Source of the DNA: AP-15 sp963777435
GTDB taxonomy: Bacteria > Pseudomonadota > Alphaproteobacteria > ATCC43930 > CGMCC-115725
Length of the DNA: 64,000 bases
Direction of reading: 5' to 3'
Assembly (NCBI GenBank): GCA_963777435.1
Contig: CAVZQT010000001.1
Location: 310,001 to 374,000 of the forward strand
Position numbers and translations under genes: made by a program. The notes under the pieces are model-generated. The model saw nothing but the letters and a program-made list of their open reading frames with translations. It was not told where the DNA came from and did not search any database. Below are positions 45,095-54,101 of the stretch, piece by piece (positions within the stretch are counted from its first letter, which is position 1; each line of letters begins with the position of its first letter).

Positions 45095-47284
45095 ATGCCT
45101 CTGACCGATCAGGGTCTGCCCGTCAACGGCGACGGCGTCCTTGACCACCGGCAAAAAGTGCTGTCGGCTGCGCGCATCAACAGCAAAGGGACAGCTGCAG
45201 ATCAGACGGGTCGAAGTTTCCCGCTGGGCGCCACAGTGCTCAGCGACGGCGTTAACTTTAGTGTGTTCTCAAGGCAGGCGAGCCGAGTGGAGCTGCTGCT
45301 GTTCGATGATCCCGCCACCGAGCACCCAACGCGCGTGATCGAGCTCGATCCTCGCACGCATCGCACCTACCACTACTGGCACGTTTTCATACCGGGAATC
45401 CGACCTGGACAGGTCTACGCCTATCGCGCCATCGGCCCTTTCGACCCCGCCCGTGGTCTGCGTTTTGATGCCAGCAAGGTTCTCCTCGATCCGTATGGAC
45501 GCGCCGTTGTCGTGCCCGACGGGTATTCGCGCCACAGGTCCAGCCAATTCGGGGCGAGCGATGCGATCGCGATGAAGAGTGTGGTGGTCGACCCCGATCT
45601 CTACGATTGGGAGGGTGACGTTCCATTGCGCCGGCCATTCGCCACGACTGTGATCTACGAGATGCACGTCGGCGGCTTCACCCGGCATCCGAGCTCAGGG
45701 GTCGCAGCGGAGCTGCGAGGCACTTACGCCGGGATGATCGAGAAGATCCCCTACCTCCAGGATCTCGGCATCACCGCCGTCGAGCTGCTTCCGGTATTTC
45801 AATTCGACTGTCAGGACTGTCCGCCAGGTCTCGTCAACTACTGGGGGTATTCCCCGGTCTCTTTTTTTGCTCCTCACGCCGGCTACAGTTCACGAAAGGA
45901 CCCGCTCGGTCCCGTCGACGAGTTCCGCGATCTGGTTAAGGCGCTTCACCGCGCCGGCATTGAGGTGATCCTCGACGTCGTTTATAACCACACCGCAGAG
46001 GGGAATGCCGAGGGGCCGACGGTCAGCTTTCGCGGCTTGGCAAACGAAATCTATTATATCCTGGATCAAGACCGGGCGCAGTATGCGAATTACAGCGGCA
46101 CCGGAAATACGCTAAACGCGAACCAGTCGATCGTGCGCCGCATGATTCTCGACAGCGCACGGTACTGGGTCACCCAGATGCATGTCGACGGGTTCCGGTT
46201 CGACCTCGCCTCGATACTGGCGCGGGACGAAACCGGTCGGCCGCTCGAAAATCCCCCGGTTCTCTGGGATATCGAGTCAGATCCCATCCTCGCCGGCATC
46301 AAACAGATTGCCGAGGCGTGGGACGCTGCCGGTCTCTACCAGGTCGGGACCTTTATCGGCGATAACTGGAAGGAGTGGAATGGCCGGTTCCGCGATGATA
46401 TCCGAGGCTTTGTAAAATCGGACGCGGGTACTGTGCGCTCACTGGCGCAGCGGGTGCTGGGCAGCCCGGACATCTTCGGGCATCAGGAACGGGAGCCCGA
46501 GCAAAGCATCAATTTTGTGACCTGTCACGACGGCTTTACGCTGAACGATCTGGTTTCGTACAATAACAAGCACAACGAAGATAATCGCGCAGGGAACCGG
46601 GATGGATCGGACAATAATCTCTCCTGGAATTGTGGGATCGAGGGCCCGACCGAGGATGCCGCCATCGAGGGCCTCCGCCGCCGCCAAATAAAGAACTTCC
46701 TCTTCATGCTGCTGATTTCGGTCGGCACCCCGATGTTGCCGATGGGCGACGAAATGCGCCGATCGCAGCGCGGCAATAACAACGCGTATTGCCAAGACAA
46801 CGACGTTAGCTGGCTCGACTGGAGGCTCCTCGACCGGCATCGGGATCTCCATCGGTTCGTTCAGAAGCTGATCGCCGACCGCCTGCGAGCGTTGGGAGCG
46901 GTCGACGCGGAGGATTTCGCGCTGAGCCTCAACGAGCTATTGAGCCACGCCGAAATCGAGTGGCACGGTGTTCGGCTCGGCAGCCCGAATTGGGCCGACA
47001 ATTCGCATAGTATTGCCTTCACCGTTCGCTCTGCCCCGCGCGATCTGCCATTCTGGCTGCACGTGATGTTCAACGCCTATTGGGAGGCACTAGATTTCGA
47101 CCTGCCAGCCGCACCCACCGGGGCGATGGCCGGTTGGCAGCGATGGATCGACACATCGCTGGCTTCGCCCGAGGACATCAATGATCCGCCTACCGCCCCG
47201 CCGGTGCTGGGGACCCAATACCGCGTGGCGCCTCGCTCCATCGCCGCACTGGTTGTGCGAACTGATTGCCGCTCTGCCCCGTGA
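45095..47284 (+). CDS. glgX: Glycogen debranching enzyme GlgX (isoamylase type)
   Basis: 729-residue GH13 enzyme hydrolysing alpha-1,6 branches of phosphorylase-trimmed glycogen. An N-terminal CBM48 domain (FPLGATVLSDGVNFSVFS, VELLLFDD) precedes the barrel: VIYEMHVGGFTRHPSSG, VILDVVYNHTAEGN, the nucleophile Asp370 in HVDGFRFDLAS, acid/base Glu407 in AEAWDAAGLYQVG, and the third acid Asp479 in FVTCHDGFTLND. The sequence NRDGSDNNLSWNCGIEGPT is typical. No other glycogen gene lies next to it; with PPS and PfkB further along, it suggests mobilisation of stored carbon. Confidence 0.95.
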   Translation: MPLTDQGLPVNGDGVLDHRQKVLSAARINSKGTAADQTGRSFPLGATVLSDGVNFSVFSRQASRVELLLFDDPATEHPTRVIELDPRTHRTYHYWHVFIPGIRPGQVYAYRAIGPFDPARGLRFDASKVLLDPYGRAVVVPDGYSRHRSSQFGASDAIAMKSVVVDPDLYDWEGDVPLRRPFATTVIYEMHVGGFTRHPSSGVAAELRGTYAGMIEKIPYLQDLGITAVELLPVFQFDCQDCPPGLVNYWGYSPVSFFAPHAGYSSRKDPLGPVDEFRDLVKALHRAGIEVILDVVYNHTAEGNAEGPTVSFRGLANEIYYILDQDRAQYANYSGTGNTLNANQSIVRRMILDSARYWVTQMHVDGFRFDLASILARDETGRPLENPPVLWDIESDPILAGIKQIAEAWDAAGLYQVGTFIGDNWKEWNGRFRDDIRGFVKSDAGTVRSLAQRVLGSPDIFGHQEREPEQSINFVTCHDGFTLNDLVSYNNKHNEDNRAGNRDGSDNNLSWNCGIEGPTEDAAIEGLRRRQIKNFLFMLLISVGTPMLPMGDEMRRSQRGNNNAYCQDNDVSWLDWRLLDRHRDLHRFVQKLIADRLRALGAVDAEDFALSLNELLSHAEIEWHGVRLGSPNWADNSHSIAFTVRSAPRDLPFWLHVMFNAYWEALDFDLPAAPTGAMAGWQRWIDTSLASPEDINDPPTAPPVLGTQYRVAPRSIAALVVRTDCRSAP

Positions 47285-47442
47285 TCGAGCTGAAACGCTG
47301 CGATCCCAATGTCCTCGAGCTTGCCCATGGGCCCCCGAGCCAGGCAACAAGCCGGCCGCAGCGTAAACCTCTCGCTGCTCTCGCTGGGGCGAGCTCGCGG
47401 GCCTCTGAACCGTTATCCCTCGGTGGCCGATCGCGGTTGGAC

Positions 47443-48438
47443 TTATCGCCCGACCCATCCTTCCAGGGTTTTGATGTAGTTCGCGCGCTCAAAGATATCC
47501 GGGTTTGGAACCCGGTTGCGGCTCAACGCACCGCGAATTTGGTCTAGCGAGTCGATCTCGCGGGCCGCCAGCCAAGATTTGAGGCCGACGAGAAGGCTTT
47601 CCATGTATCGCACGCCATGTCTTAGGAGAGCCGAGGTGGTCATTACAACATCGGCGCCCGCCAGAAGGTATTTCAATACCTCTTCGGAACTCTCTACTCC
47701 GGTGCTCGCAGCAAGCGAAGCGCCGATACGGTCCGATAGAAGAGCGATCCACAACATCGGCAGTCGGATCTCATTGCGCTCACTCAGTTGCAGATCGTTG
47801 CGAAGTTGCAATTGTGACAGATCGATATCCGGCTGGTAGAAGCGGTTGAACAGGACAAGCGCAGAAGCGCCAGCGCGGTCGAACTCCTTTGCCATATGCC
47901 CAACCGCGCTAAAATATGGACTAAGCTTTAACGCAACTGGGATGTCGACAACGGCCGTCACAGCGCAAAGGATGTCGAGGTAGCGCTGCTCGACCTCGCG
48001 ACCCGTTAAGGAGAGGTCGGACGGAATGAAATACACATTGAGTTCAATCCCGTTGGCGCCGGCCTCTTCGATCTGCTTCGCGTATTCGATCCAACCTCCG
48101 TCGGTGGTGGCGTTCAGGCTGGCGATTATCGGAATGCCGACCGCCTCGACCGCACGGTCGATAAGGTCGAGATAGTGATCCGGCCCAATTCGATAGTTGG
48201 CTGGTTCAGGGAAATAGCTCAGCGCTTCGGGAGAACTGTCGCTTCCGACGCTGGTGAGATGATCGTAGCGCTGGGTCTCCGCCTCGATCTGCTCTTCAAA
48301 GATCGAAGGCAGGACTATTGCGGCGGCACCCGAATCCTCGAGCTGGCGGATATTGCCGAGTTCTCCAGTGAGGGGCGAGGCTGACGCGACGAGTGGATTC
48401 TTGAGCTCAAGCCCCATATAGCGCGTCGCTAAATTCAT
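47443..48438 (-). CDS. Dihydroorotate dehydrogenase-like flavoprotein linked to PFOR
   Basis: 331 residues with the DHOD/PreA TIM-barrel fold: NLATRYMGLELKNPLVASASPLTG, IPIIASLNATTDGGWIEYAKQIEEAGANGIELNVYF, VALKLSPYFS and LLAGADVVMTTSALL. It lacks the ferredoxin domains of PreA and the Cys/Ser catalytic loop is not clear, so a role in pyrimidine synthesis is unlikely. Such 'DHOD-like' genes regularly accompany nifJ. ATG 48438 starts 25 bp after the nifJ stop; TTG 48447 is an alternative. Third gene of the GltD-like/nifJ operon. Confidence 0.85.
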   Translation of the reverse strand: MNLATRYMGLELKNPLVASASPLTGELGNIRQLEDSGAAAIVLPSIFEEQIEAETQRYDHLTSVGSDSSPEALSYFPEPANYRIGPDHYLDLIDRAVEAVGIPIIASLNATTDGGWIEYAKQIEEAGANGIELNVYFIPSDLSLTGREVEQRYLDILCAVTAVVDIPVALKLSPYFSAVGHMAKEFDRAGASALVLFNRFYQPDIDLSQLQLRNDLQLSERNEIRLPMLWIALLSDRIGASLAASTGVESSEEVLKYLLAGADVVMTTSALLRHGVRYMESLLVGLKSWLAAREIDSLDQIRGALSRNRVPNPDIFERANYIKTLEGWVGR

Positions 48439-48463
48439 GTGATGCAATCCCGCAAAGCGGTTT

Positions 48464-51400
48464 CTAGTGCCGTGGAATTAGTGCTCCCGCTTGCTGACTT
48501 CGCGTCGGTAAAACCCCGAGTAATTCAGGATCATCGGTTCCATTGCGCTTGGGCTTTATTGGCTCTGCAGAACCAGCGGTTATGGATTGTTCCTGTGGGC
48601 TTTTATGTTCAGCATTGGGATGGAACCGGCTGCCGTCGCGTGCAGCAAGGTCTTCGTACTGCCGGTACTTCTCCGTAACCACTGCCTGTGCCATCGCGAG
48701 CAATGCCTCAGCATCATGGGGTTTCGCTTTAGTCAGCGCGGTGTAGCGAACCTCGTTATAGGCGTAATCCTTGAACGCAACGGTGGGGCGCGGCAAATCC
48801 AGGCGGAACGGATTTTCACCAATGGTCCGCATTGCCGGGTTGAAACGAAAAAGCGGCCAATACCCGCTCGCCACGGCGAGGTCCTGCTGCTTCATGCCGT
48901 ATCGCATATCGATGCCATGGGCGATGCAGTGGCTGTAGGCCAGGATCAGAGACGGGCCGTCATAGGCTTCTGCCTCGCGGAAGACCTGGAGGGTTTGCTG
49001 CGCATTGGCGCCCATCGCGACTTGCGCGACATAAACATTGCCGTAGGCGATCGCCTGCAGCGCCAGATCCTTGCGGGCGACGCGCTTGCCAGCAGCGGCG
49101 AACTTTGCGACCGCACCCAACGGTGTTGCCTTAGACGCCTGGCCCCCGGTATTGGAGTACACTTCAGTATCGAGCACGAGAAGGTTGACGTCCCGGCCCG
49201 TAGAGAGAACGTGATCGAGGCCGCCATAACCGATGTCGTAGGCCCAACCGTCGCCACCGACGATCCAGATGCTTCGCCGCACCAAATGGTCAACCACTGA
49301 AAGAAGATCGCGTGCTGACTCGTTATCGATGTTCAGTAGCTTCGTCTTGAGCTCGGCAATACGGACGCGCTGGCCACGGATTTCGGACTCAAGTATCTGC
49401 GAGGCGCTCAAGATCGCCTCCGCAAGATCCTGGCCAATCTCCGGAGCGAGCCGTCGGAGCACGGCGCGCGCGAGATCGAGATGCTTATCGGCAGCAAGCC
49501 GGAACCCCAGCCCGAACTCCGCATTGTCCTCAAACAGAGAGTTCGACCATGCCGGGCCTCGCCCCTCTCGATTCTTGGCCCAGGGAGTGACCGGTAGGTT
49601 CGCACCATAGATCGAAGAGCAGCCGGTGGCATTGGCGATCTGAAGCCGGTCGCCAAACAATTGCGACAGCAGCTTGAGGTACGGCGTCTCGCCGCAGCCC
49701 GCGCAGGCGCCCGAAAATTCGAACAGCGGCTCGAGAAACTGTACACCCCGGACATTCGCGAAGTCGACGCGGGCACGGTCGTTCACCGGCAATTGCTCGA
49801 AGAACGCAATATTGCTCCGCTCGGCGTCGAGAAGAGGCGCCTTCTCGGCCATGTTGACGGCTTTCACGCCGGCTTCGCGAGGGTTGACCGCCGGGCAGGC
49901 CTCGACGCAGAGGCCGCATCCCGTGCAGTCCTCCGCATAGAACTGCAGTGTAAAACGTGCTTCCGGAAAGCCGCGGGCGTTGACAGGCGCGGATTTGAAC
50001 GAGGCAGGCGCCCCCGCGAGTTTGTCCTCGTGAAAATATTTGGCGCGAATGACACTATGCGGACAAACGAAAGCGCATTGGCCGCACTGGATGCACAATT
50101 CCGGCTCCCATACGGCGGTGATGTCAGAGATGTTGCGCTTTTCCCAAGCCGCCGTGCCCGAAGGGAAGGTGCCGTCGCTGGGCAGCAGACTTACCGGAAT
50201 CTCGTCGCCACGCCCCACCATCATCGTGGCGGTCACCCTGCGCACAAAGTCCGGCGCGTCGTCGGGTACGATCGGTGGCCGATCGATGACGTTCGTCGCG
50301 GCTGGCGGAACCTGGACCTCTTGCAGTTGTGCGAGCGTCGCGTCGACCGCCGCGTAATTCTTGCGAACAACAGCCCCGCCCTTGCCGGCATAGGTCTTAC
50401 GGATCGCTTCCTTGATGTGCTGTATCGCATTCTCGCGCGGCAGCACGCCGGAGATTGCGAAGAAACAGGTCTGCAATACTGTGTTGGTGCGCACGCCGAG
50501 ACCGACGTCGCGTGCAACTCTGGACGCGTCGATGACAAAGAACCGCAGTCGCTTGTCGATGATCTGCTGTTGTACGGACCGTGGCAGGTGATCCCACACC
50601 GCGTCCGCGGGGTACGGACTGTTGAGGAGGAAAACGCCACCCGGCGCCGCCAGTCGCAATACATCCTGGCGCATCAGGAACCCGAACACATGACAGGCGA
50701 CAAAGCCGGCCGAGGCGATCAGATAAGGTGCGCGGATCGGCTCCGGCCCAAAGCGCAGATGCGACACTGTCTGAGCGCCCGATTTGTGCGAGTCGTAGAC
50801 GAAGTAGGCTTGCGTGTAGAGTCCGGCATCCTCCGCGATGATCTTCGCGCTGTTCTTGTTGGCACCGACGGTGCCGTCGGCGCCAAGGCCGTAAAATACG
50901 GCCCGCGTAACCGAGGGCGCTTCGACCGAGAACGCAGGATCGACCTCGAGGCTGGTGTGGGACACATCGTCGATGATGCCCACTGTGAAGCTGTTCTTTG
51001 GGTCGGGTTTTTTGAGCTCGTCGAACACGGCCTTGGCCATGGCCGGCGTAAAATCCTTCGACGAAAGGCCATAGCGGCCGCCGATCACGCGCGGCATGCC
51101 CTTCCGCTCACCCCGCGCCGCTGCCTGCGCCAGCGTGGCCACCACATCGAGATAGAGCGGTTCCCCGGTAGCTCCCGGCTCCTTTGTCTGCTCGAGCACC
51201 GCGATCGCCCGGCAGCTCTCGGGCAGCGCTGCGAGAAAGTGCTCCGCGGAGAACGGGCGATAGAGCCGAACCTGGAGGACGCCGACCTTTGCGCCGGCCC
51301 GGCGGAGTGCGTCTGCGGTCGCGCGGGCGGTGTCGGCTCCCGACCCCATCAAGATTATTACACGCTCGGCATCCGCCGGCCCTTCGTAATCGAAGAGATG

Positions 51401-52171
51401 GTATTGCCGTCCGGTAAGTCGTGCGAACGCATCCATCGTCGACTGCACGATGAACGGCACCTCGGCGTAGAATGGGTTGACCGCCTCACGCGTCTGGAAA
51501 AACGTGTCGGGGTTGTGCGCGGTCCCGCGGACGAATGGATTTTCCGGATTAAGCGCTCGAGCCCGATGGGCGCGCACCAGATTGTCGCTGATCATGGCGC
51601 GGATGTCGGCGTCGCTCAGCAGGTTCAGCGTATTGATCTCGTGCGAGGTGCGAAACCCGTCGAAAAAATGCAGGAAGGGGACGCGTGCCTGCAAGGTGGA
51701 GGCCTGGGCAATCAAGGCCGCGTCATGCGCCTCCTGTACCGAGCCCGACGAGAGCAGGGCGAAGCCGGTCGTCCTTACGGTCATGACGTCGGAGTGGTCG
51801 CCAAAGATCGACAGGGCCGAAGTGGCGACTGAGCGCGCCGCCACATGAAAGACCGTCGCGGTCAATTCACCCGCGATCTTGAACATGTTCGGCAGCATCA
51901 GCAGGAGACCCTGCGAAGCGGTGAAGGTGGTGGTCAGCGCGCCTGATTGCAGCGCGCCGTGCACTGCTCCCGCTGCACCCCCTTCGCTTTGCATCTCCTG
52001 CACGACCGGGACATTGCCCCAGATGTTCTTCACCCCTTCGGCAGCCCATTGGTCGGCGAGCTCGGCCATGGTCGATGACGGCGTGATCGGATAGATTGCG
52101 CAGACCTCATTGACACGGTAGGCGACATGGGCGACCGCCGTGTTTCCGTCCATTATCGTCCGAGCGCCCAT
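48464..52171 (-). CDS. nifJ: Pyruvate:ferredoxin (flavodoxin) oxidoreductase
   Basis: Single-chain PFOR of 1235 residues. It oxidises pyruvate with CoA to acetyl-CoA and CO2 and reduces ferredoxin or flavodoxin. Domain I begins DGNTAVAHVAYRVNEVCAIYPITPSS; the gamma-like domain has GLGADGTVGANKNSAKII. Two [4Fe-4S] ferredoxin motifs follow (CIQCGQCAFVCPHS; CTGCGLCVEACPAVNP), then the proximal-cluster/TPP domain with CAGCGETPYLKLL and GGDGWAYDIGYGG...TEVYSNTGGQ. The ~45-residue C-terminal tail is extra. PFOR is oxygen-sensitive and usually works at low oxygen or with nitrogenase. It follows the GltD-like gene by 39 bp. Confidence 0.97.
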   Translation of the reverse strand: MGARTIMDGNTAVAHVAYRVNEVCAIYPITPSSTMAELADQWAAEGVKNIWGNVPVVQEMQSEGGAAGAVHGALQSGALTTTFTASQGLLLMLPNMFKIAGELTATVFHVAARSVATSALSIFGDHSDVMTVRTTGFALLSSGSVQEAHDAALIAQASTLQARVPFLHFFDGFRTSHEINTLNLLSDADIRAMISDNLVRAHRARALNPENPFVRGTAHNPDTFFQTREAVNPFYAEVPFIVQSTMDAFARLTGRQYHLFDYEGPADAERVIILMGSGADTARATADALRRAGAKVGVLQVRLYRPFSAEHFLAALPESCRAIAVLEQTKEPGATGEPLYLDVVATLAQAAARGERKGMPRVIGGRYGLSSKDFTPAMAKAVFDELKKPDPKNSFTVGIIDDVSHTSLEVDPAFSVEAPSVTRAVFYGLGADGTVGANKNSAKIIAEDAGLYTQAYFVYDSHKSGAQTVSHLRFGPEPIRAPYLIASAGFVACHVFGFLMRQDVLRLAAPGGVFLLNSPYPADAVWDHLPRSVQQQIIDKRLRFFVIDASRVARDVGLGVRTNTVLQTCFFAISGVLPRENAIQHIKEAIRKTYAGKGGAVVRKNYAAVDATLAQLQEVQVPPAATNVIDRPPIVPDDAPDFVRRVTATMMVGRGDEIPVSLLPSDGTFPSGTAAWEKRNISDITAVWEPELCIQCGQCAFVCPHSVIRAKYFHEDKLAGAPASFKSAPVNARGFPEARFTLQFYAEDCTGCGLCVEACPAVNPREAGVKAVNMAEKAPLLDAERSNIAFFEQLPVNDRARVDFANVRGVQFLEPLFEFSGACAGCGETPYLKLLSQLFGDRLQIANATGCSSIYGANLPVTPWAKNREGRGPAWSNSLFEDNAEFGLGFRLAADKHLDLARAVLRRLAPEIGQDLAEAILSASQILESEIRGQRVRIAELKTKLLNIDNESARDLLSVVDHLVRRSIWIVGGDGWAYDIGYGGLDHVLSTGRDVNLLVLDTEVYSNTGGQASKATPLGAVAKFAAAGKRVARKDLALQAIAYGNVYVAQVAMGANAQQTLQVFREAEAYDGPSLILAYSHCIAHGIDMRYGMKQQDLAVASGYWPLFRFNPAMRTIGENPFRLDLPRPTVAFKDYAYNEVRYTALTKAKPHDAEALLAMAQAVVTEKYRQYEDLAARDGSRFHPNAEHKSPQEQSITAGSAEPIKPKRNGTDDPELLGVLPTRSQQAGALIPRH

Positions 52172-52210
52172 TGGGGCAGATCCTTTCCCTGCGTCCTTGC
52201 AATCAGCCGA

Positions 52211-53858
52211 TCAGCCTGGCTCGGCGATCATATCAATGGCATGGCACGGGCATTGCTCGAAACAGACGGCGCAGCCTGTGCATTTGGTGTAGTCGTAACG
52301 GTAGTATTGGCCCGGGCCGAGCTTGGTGATCGCGTCTTCCGGGCAGGCGGCGTAGCAATTGTCGCATTCAAAGCAGTTGCCGCAGGACAGGCACCGCTTG
52401 GCTTCATGGATCGCCTCCTGCTGGCTGAGCCCCGACGAGCACTTCGTCAAATCCACCGATGCGCGCTTCGGGCGACAGCTCCCGCTGCCGCGACGGCTCG
52501 GCATCGGCATAGATCGGCAGGTTGAGCATCGCAAAACCGACCACGGAGTGCTTCGCGGGCTTGGCGTAGGCGCCGCCGCGGAGCCAGGCATCGATGTGAC
52601 GCGCGGCCTGCTTGCCGTGCCCGACGGCGACGGTAACCGTGCGCTCGCTCGGCACCATGTCGCCGCCCGCAAAGATGCCCGGATGTCCGGTCATCATGTT
52701 CGGAGCGACAATGACCGTCCCATCCGCTTGAAATTCGATCCCCGGGACCTTGCGGAGGAAGCCGCTGTCGGTTTCCTGGCCGAGCGCGAGCACGACCGCA
52801 TCGGTCGAAAGGGTTTCGAACCGCCCGGTCGGCCTTGGCCGGCCCTGATCGTCGAGCTCCATCATTTCGACCGTGACGTCCGATCCGTCGATCGCCTTGA
52901 TGCTTGTCAGCCACTTGATCTTGACGCCTTCCTCGAGCGCCTCGTCGGCCTCGAAACCCTGCGCAGGCATGTGCGCGCGGTCACGACGGTAGACGATCAG
53001 CGCCTCGTCGGCGCCGAGACGCCTGGCCGTGCGCGCCGCATCCATGGCGGTATTGCCGCCACCATAGATGACGACCCTGCGACCAAGGCGCGGCGGCTGG
53101 CTGGTCTTCGCATCGCTCAGGAACGAGATGGCGTCGAGCACTCGCACCGCATCGCGGGCCGGGATGTCGACATGCTTGCCGATATGGGCGCCAATGGCGA
53201 TGAAAACGGCGTCAAACCGTCCCGCCGATTTTTCGGTGAGTACATTCTCCACCTTCCGCTCGAGAACGATCTTGACGCCCATGGTCTCGATCCGACGGAC
53301 CTCCTTCAGCAATTCCTCTCGCGGCAGACGAAAAGCCGGAATGCCAAATTGCATCATGCCGCCAGGCAGCGGCCCGGCTTCGTGAATTTCGACGGTGTGA
53401 CCCAGGCGAGCGAGGTGATAAGCGGCGGAAAGCCCGCTAGGTCCGGCGCCCACGACGAGCACCCGTTTGCCGCTGGGCGGCGCCTCGGTCTTGAAGGCCC
53501 ATCCTTCCCCGGAGGCCAGATCACCGAGAAAGCGCTCGACCGCATGAATGCTGACCGCTGTGTCGAGGTCTTTGCGGTTGCAAGCGCTTTCGCACGGGTG
53601 ATAGCAGACGCGGCCGTGCACGGCAGGCATTGGATTGTCGCGAACCAACACCTCCCAGGCGTCGCGATATTTTCCGGCTTGCGCCAAGGCGAGCCAGGCC
53701 TGGATGTTCTCGCCGGCCGGACACGCGTTGTTGCAGGGCGGCAGCAGGTCGACGTAAATTGGGCGTTGGGTTCGAATAGGACCTGTCCCCTTCTCTCGGG
53801 TCAGATCCACGATCGGTGTCATGTCGTTTGGTTTGGCCTTCACGCGATGTCCGCGCAT
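52211..53858 (-). CDS. GltD-like NADPH:acceptor flavoprotein with C-terminal ferredoxin domains (one frameshift)
   Basis: About 548 residues. It resembles the glutamate synthase small subunit and NfnB/PreT flavoproteins. An N-terminal Fe-S domain (LLPPCNNACPAGENIQAWL; CYHPCESACNRKDLD) precedes the FAD site (VVGAGPSGLSAAYHLARLG) and the NADPH site (YGGGNTAMDAARTARRLGADEALIVYRR). The C-terminal part has CLSCGNCFECDNCYAACPE and CTGCAVCFEQCPCHAI, two [4Fe-4S] motifs. It likely passes electrons between NADP(H) and the ferredoxin pool fed by PFOR (inference). A GGGG run (C-run 52430-52433 on the plus strand) has one base too many, so the called frame stops at 52404 and loses both clusters. Start ATG 53858 is chosen because the FNR box lies just upstream; ATG 53822 is possible. 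Confidence 0.88.
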
Positions 53859-53888
53859 TGCTCTGTTGCGGAACCTCAGAAAAGTTAG

Positions 53889-54057
53889 GCCGTCATTGCC
53901 GCGAAAGGTTTGATCTGGATCAACGCGGATCACTTTGTCGAAGCGCATAAGGCGCGTCTCGCGATGGAGTGAATTCGATGTCGTCACGATCTGATGTCCG
54001 CTGGTTTAGCGCTCTCATGCTGACGGACATCCCTCAGTGGGCGGCAAGACTGTGCTC
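53889..54057 (+). repeat. Decayed copy of the ppsA promoter plus 5' coding end
   Basis: About 170 bp align nearly collinearly with 59591-59759: GCCGTC-TGCCGCG, the FNR box, GCGGAT-ACTTT-TCG, CGATGGAGTG with its Shine-Dalgarno sequence, ATGTCG, then ATGTCCGCTGGTT-AGCG-TCT and GGCGGCAAGACTG. Similarity stops soon after the point where ppsA reads GGKTASLGE. Confidence 0.88.
53911..53924. promoter_or_regulatory. FNR/FixK-type box between the PFOR and hydrogenase operons
   Basis: TTGATCTGGATCAA is a perfect TTGAT-N4-ATCAA palindrome. Its centre is about 60 bp before the 53858 start on the minus strand and about 61 bp before the small ORF at 53979 on the plus strand, so one site could serve both divergent operons. 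Confidence 0.88.
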
Positions 54058-54101
54058 GCGCACTGATGTCGACCAGCTTGAGCGGCAGTTGCCGCCGTGA
54101 G
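53979..54101 (+). CDS. 40-residue leader ORF derived from the PEP synthase N-terminus
   Basis: Reads MSSRSDVRWFSALMLTDIP, then QWAARLCSRTDVDQLERQLPP. It aligns with the PEP synthase start (MSAQSYVRWFSDLRLKDVP...GGKTASLGEL), keeping the same GGAG ribosome-binding site and the VRWFS block, but the ATP-grasp glycine/lysine segment is lost (WAARLCSR). Its TGA overlaps the GTG of the first hydrogenase gene (GTGA), so it may serve to couple translation into the operon. Whether the peptide itself has a role is unknown. Confidence 0.6.

Noticed and set aside
49661..51832. 723-codon open frame on the plus strand inside nifJ
   Set aside because: Lies wholly antisense to a complete, motif-rich PFOR; its translation is Arg/His/Gly-rich without any family pattern. 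High GC keeps the opposite frame open.
52359..53888. 509-codon plus-strand frame opposite the GltD-like gene
   Set aside because: Composition artefact antisense to a gene with FAD, NADPH and Fe-S motifs.
53858..53987. Longer N-terminus for the GltD-like protein (start at 53987)
   Set aside because: That stretch contains the perfect FNR-type box and the duplicated ppsA leader, and the added residues lack family similarity.
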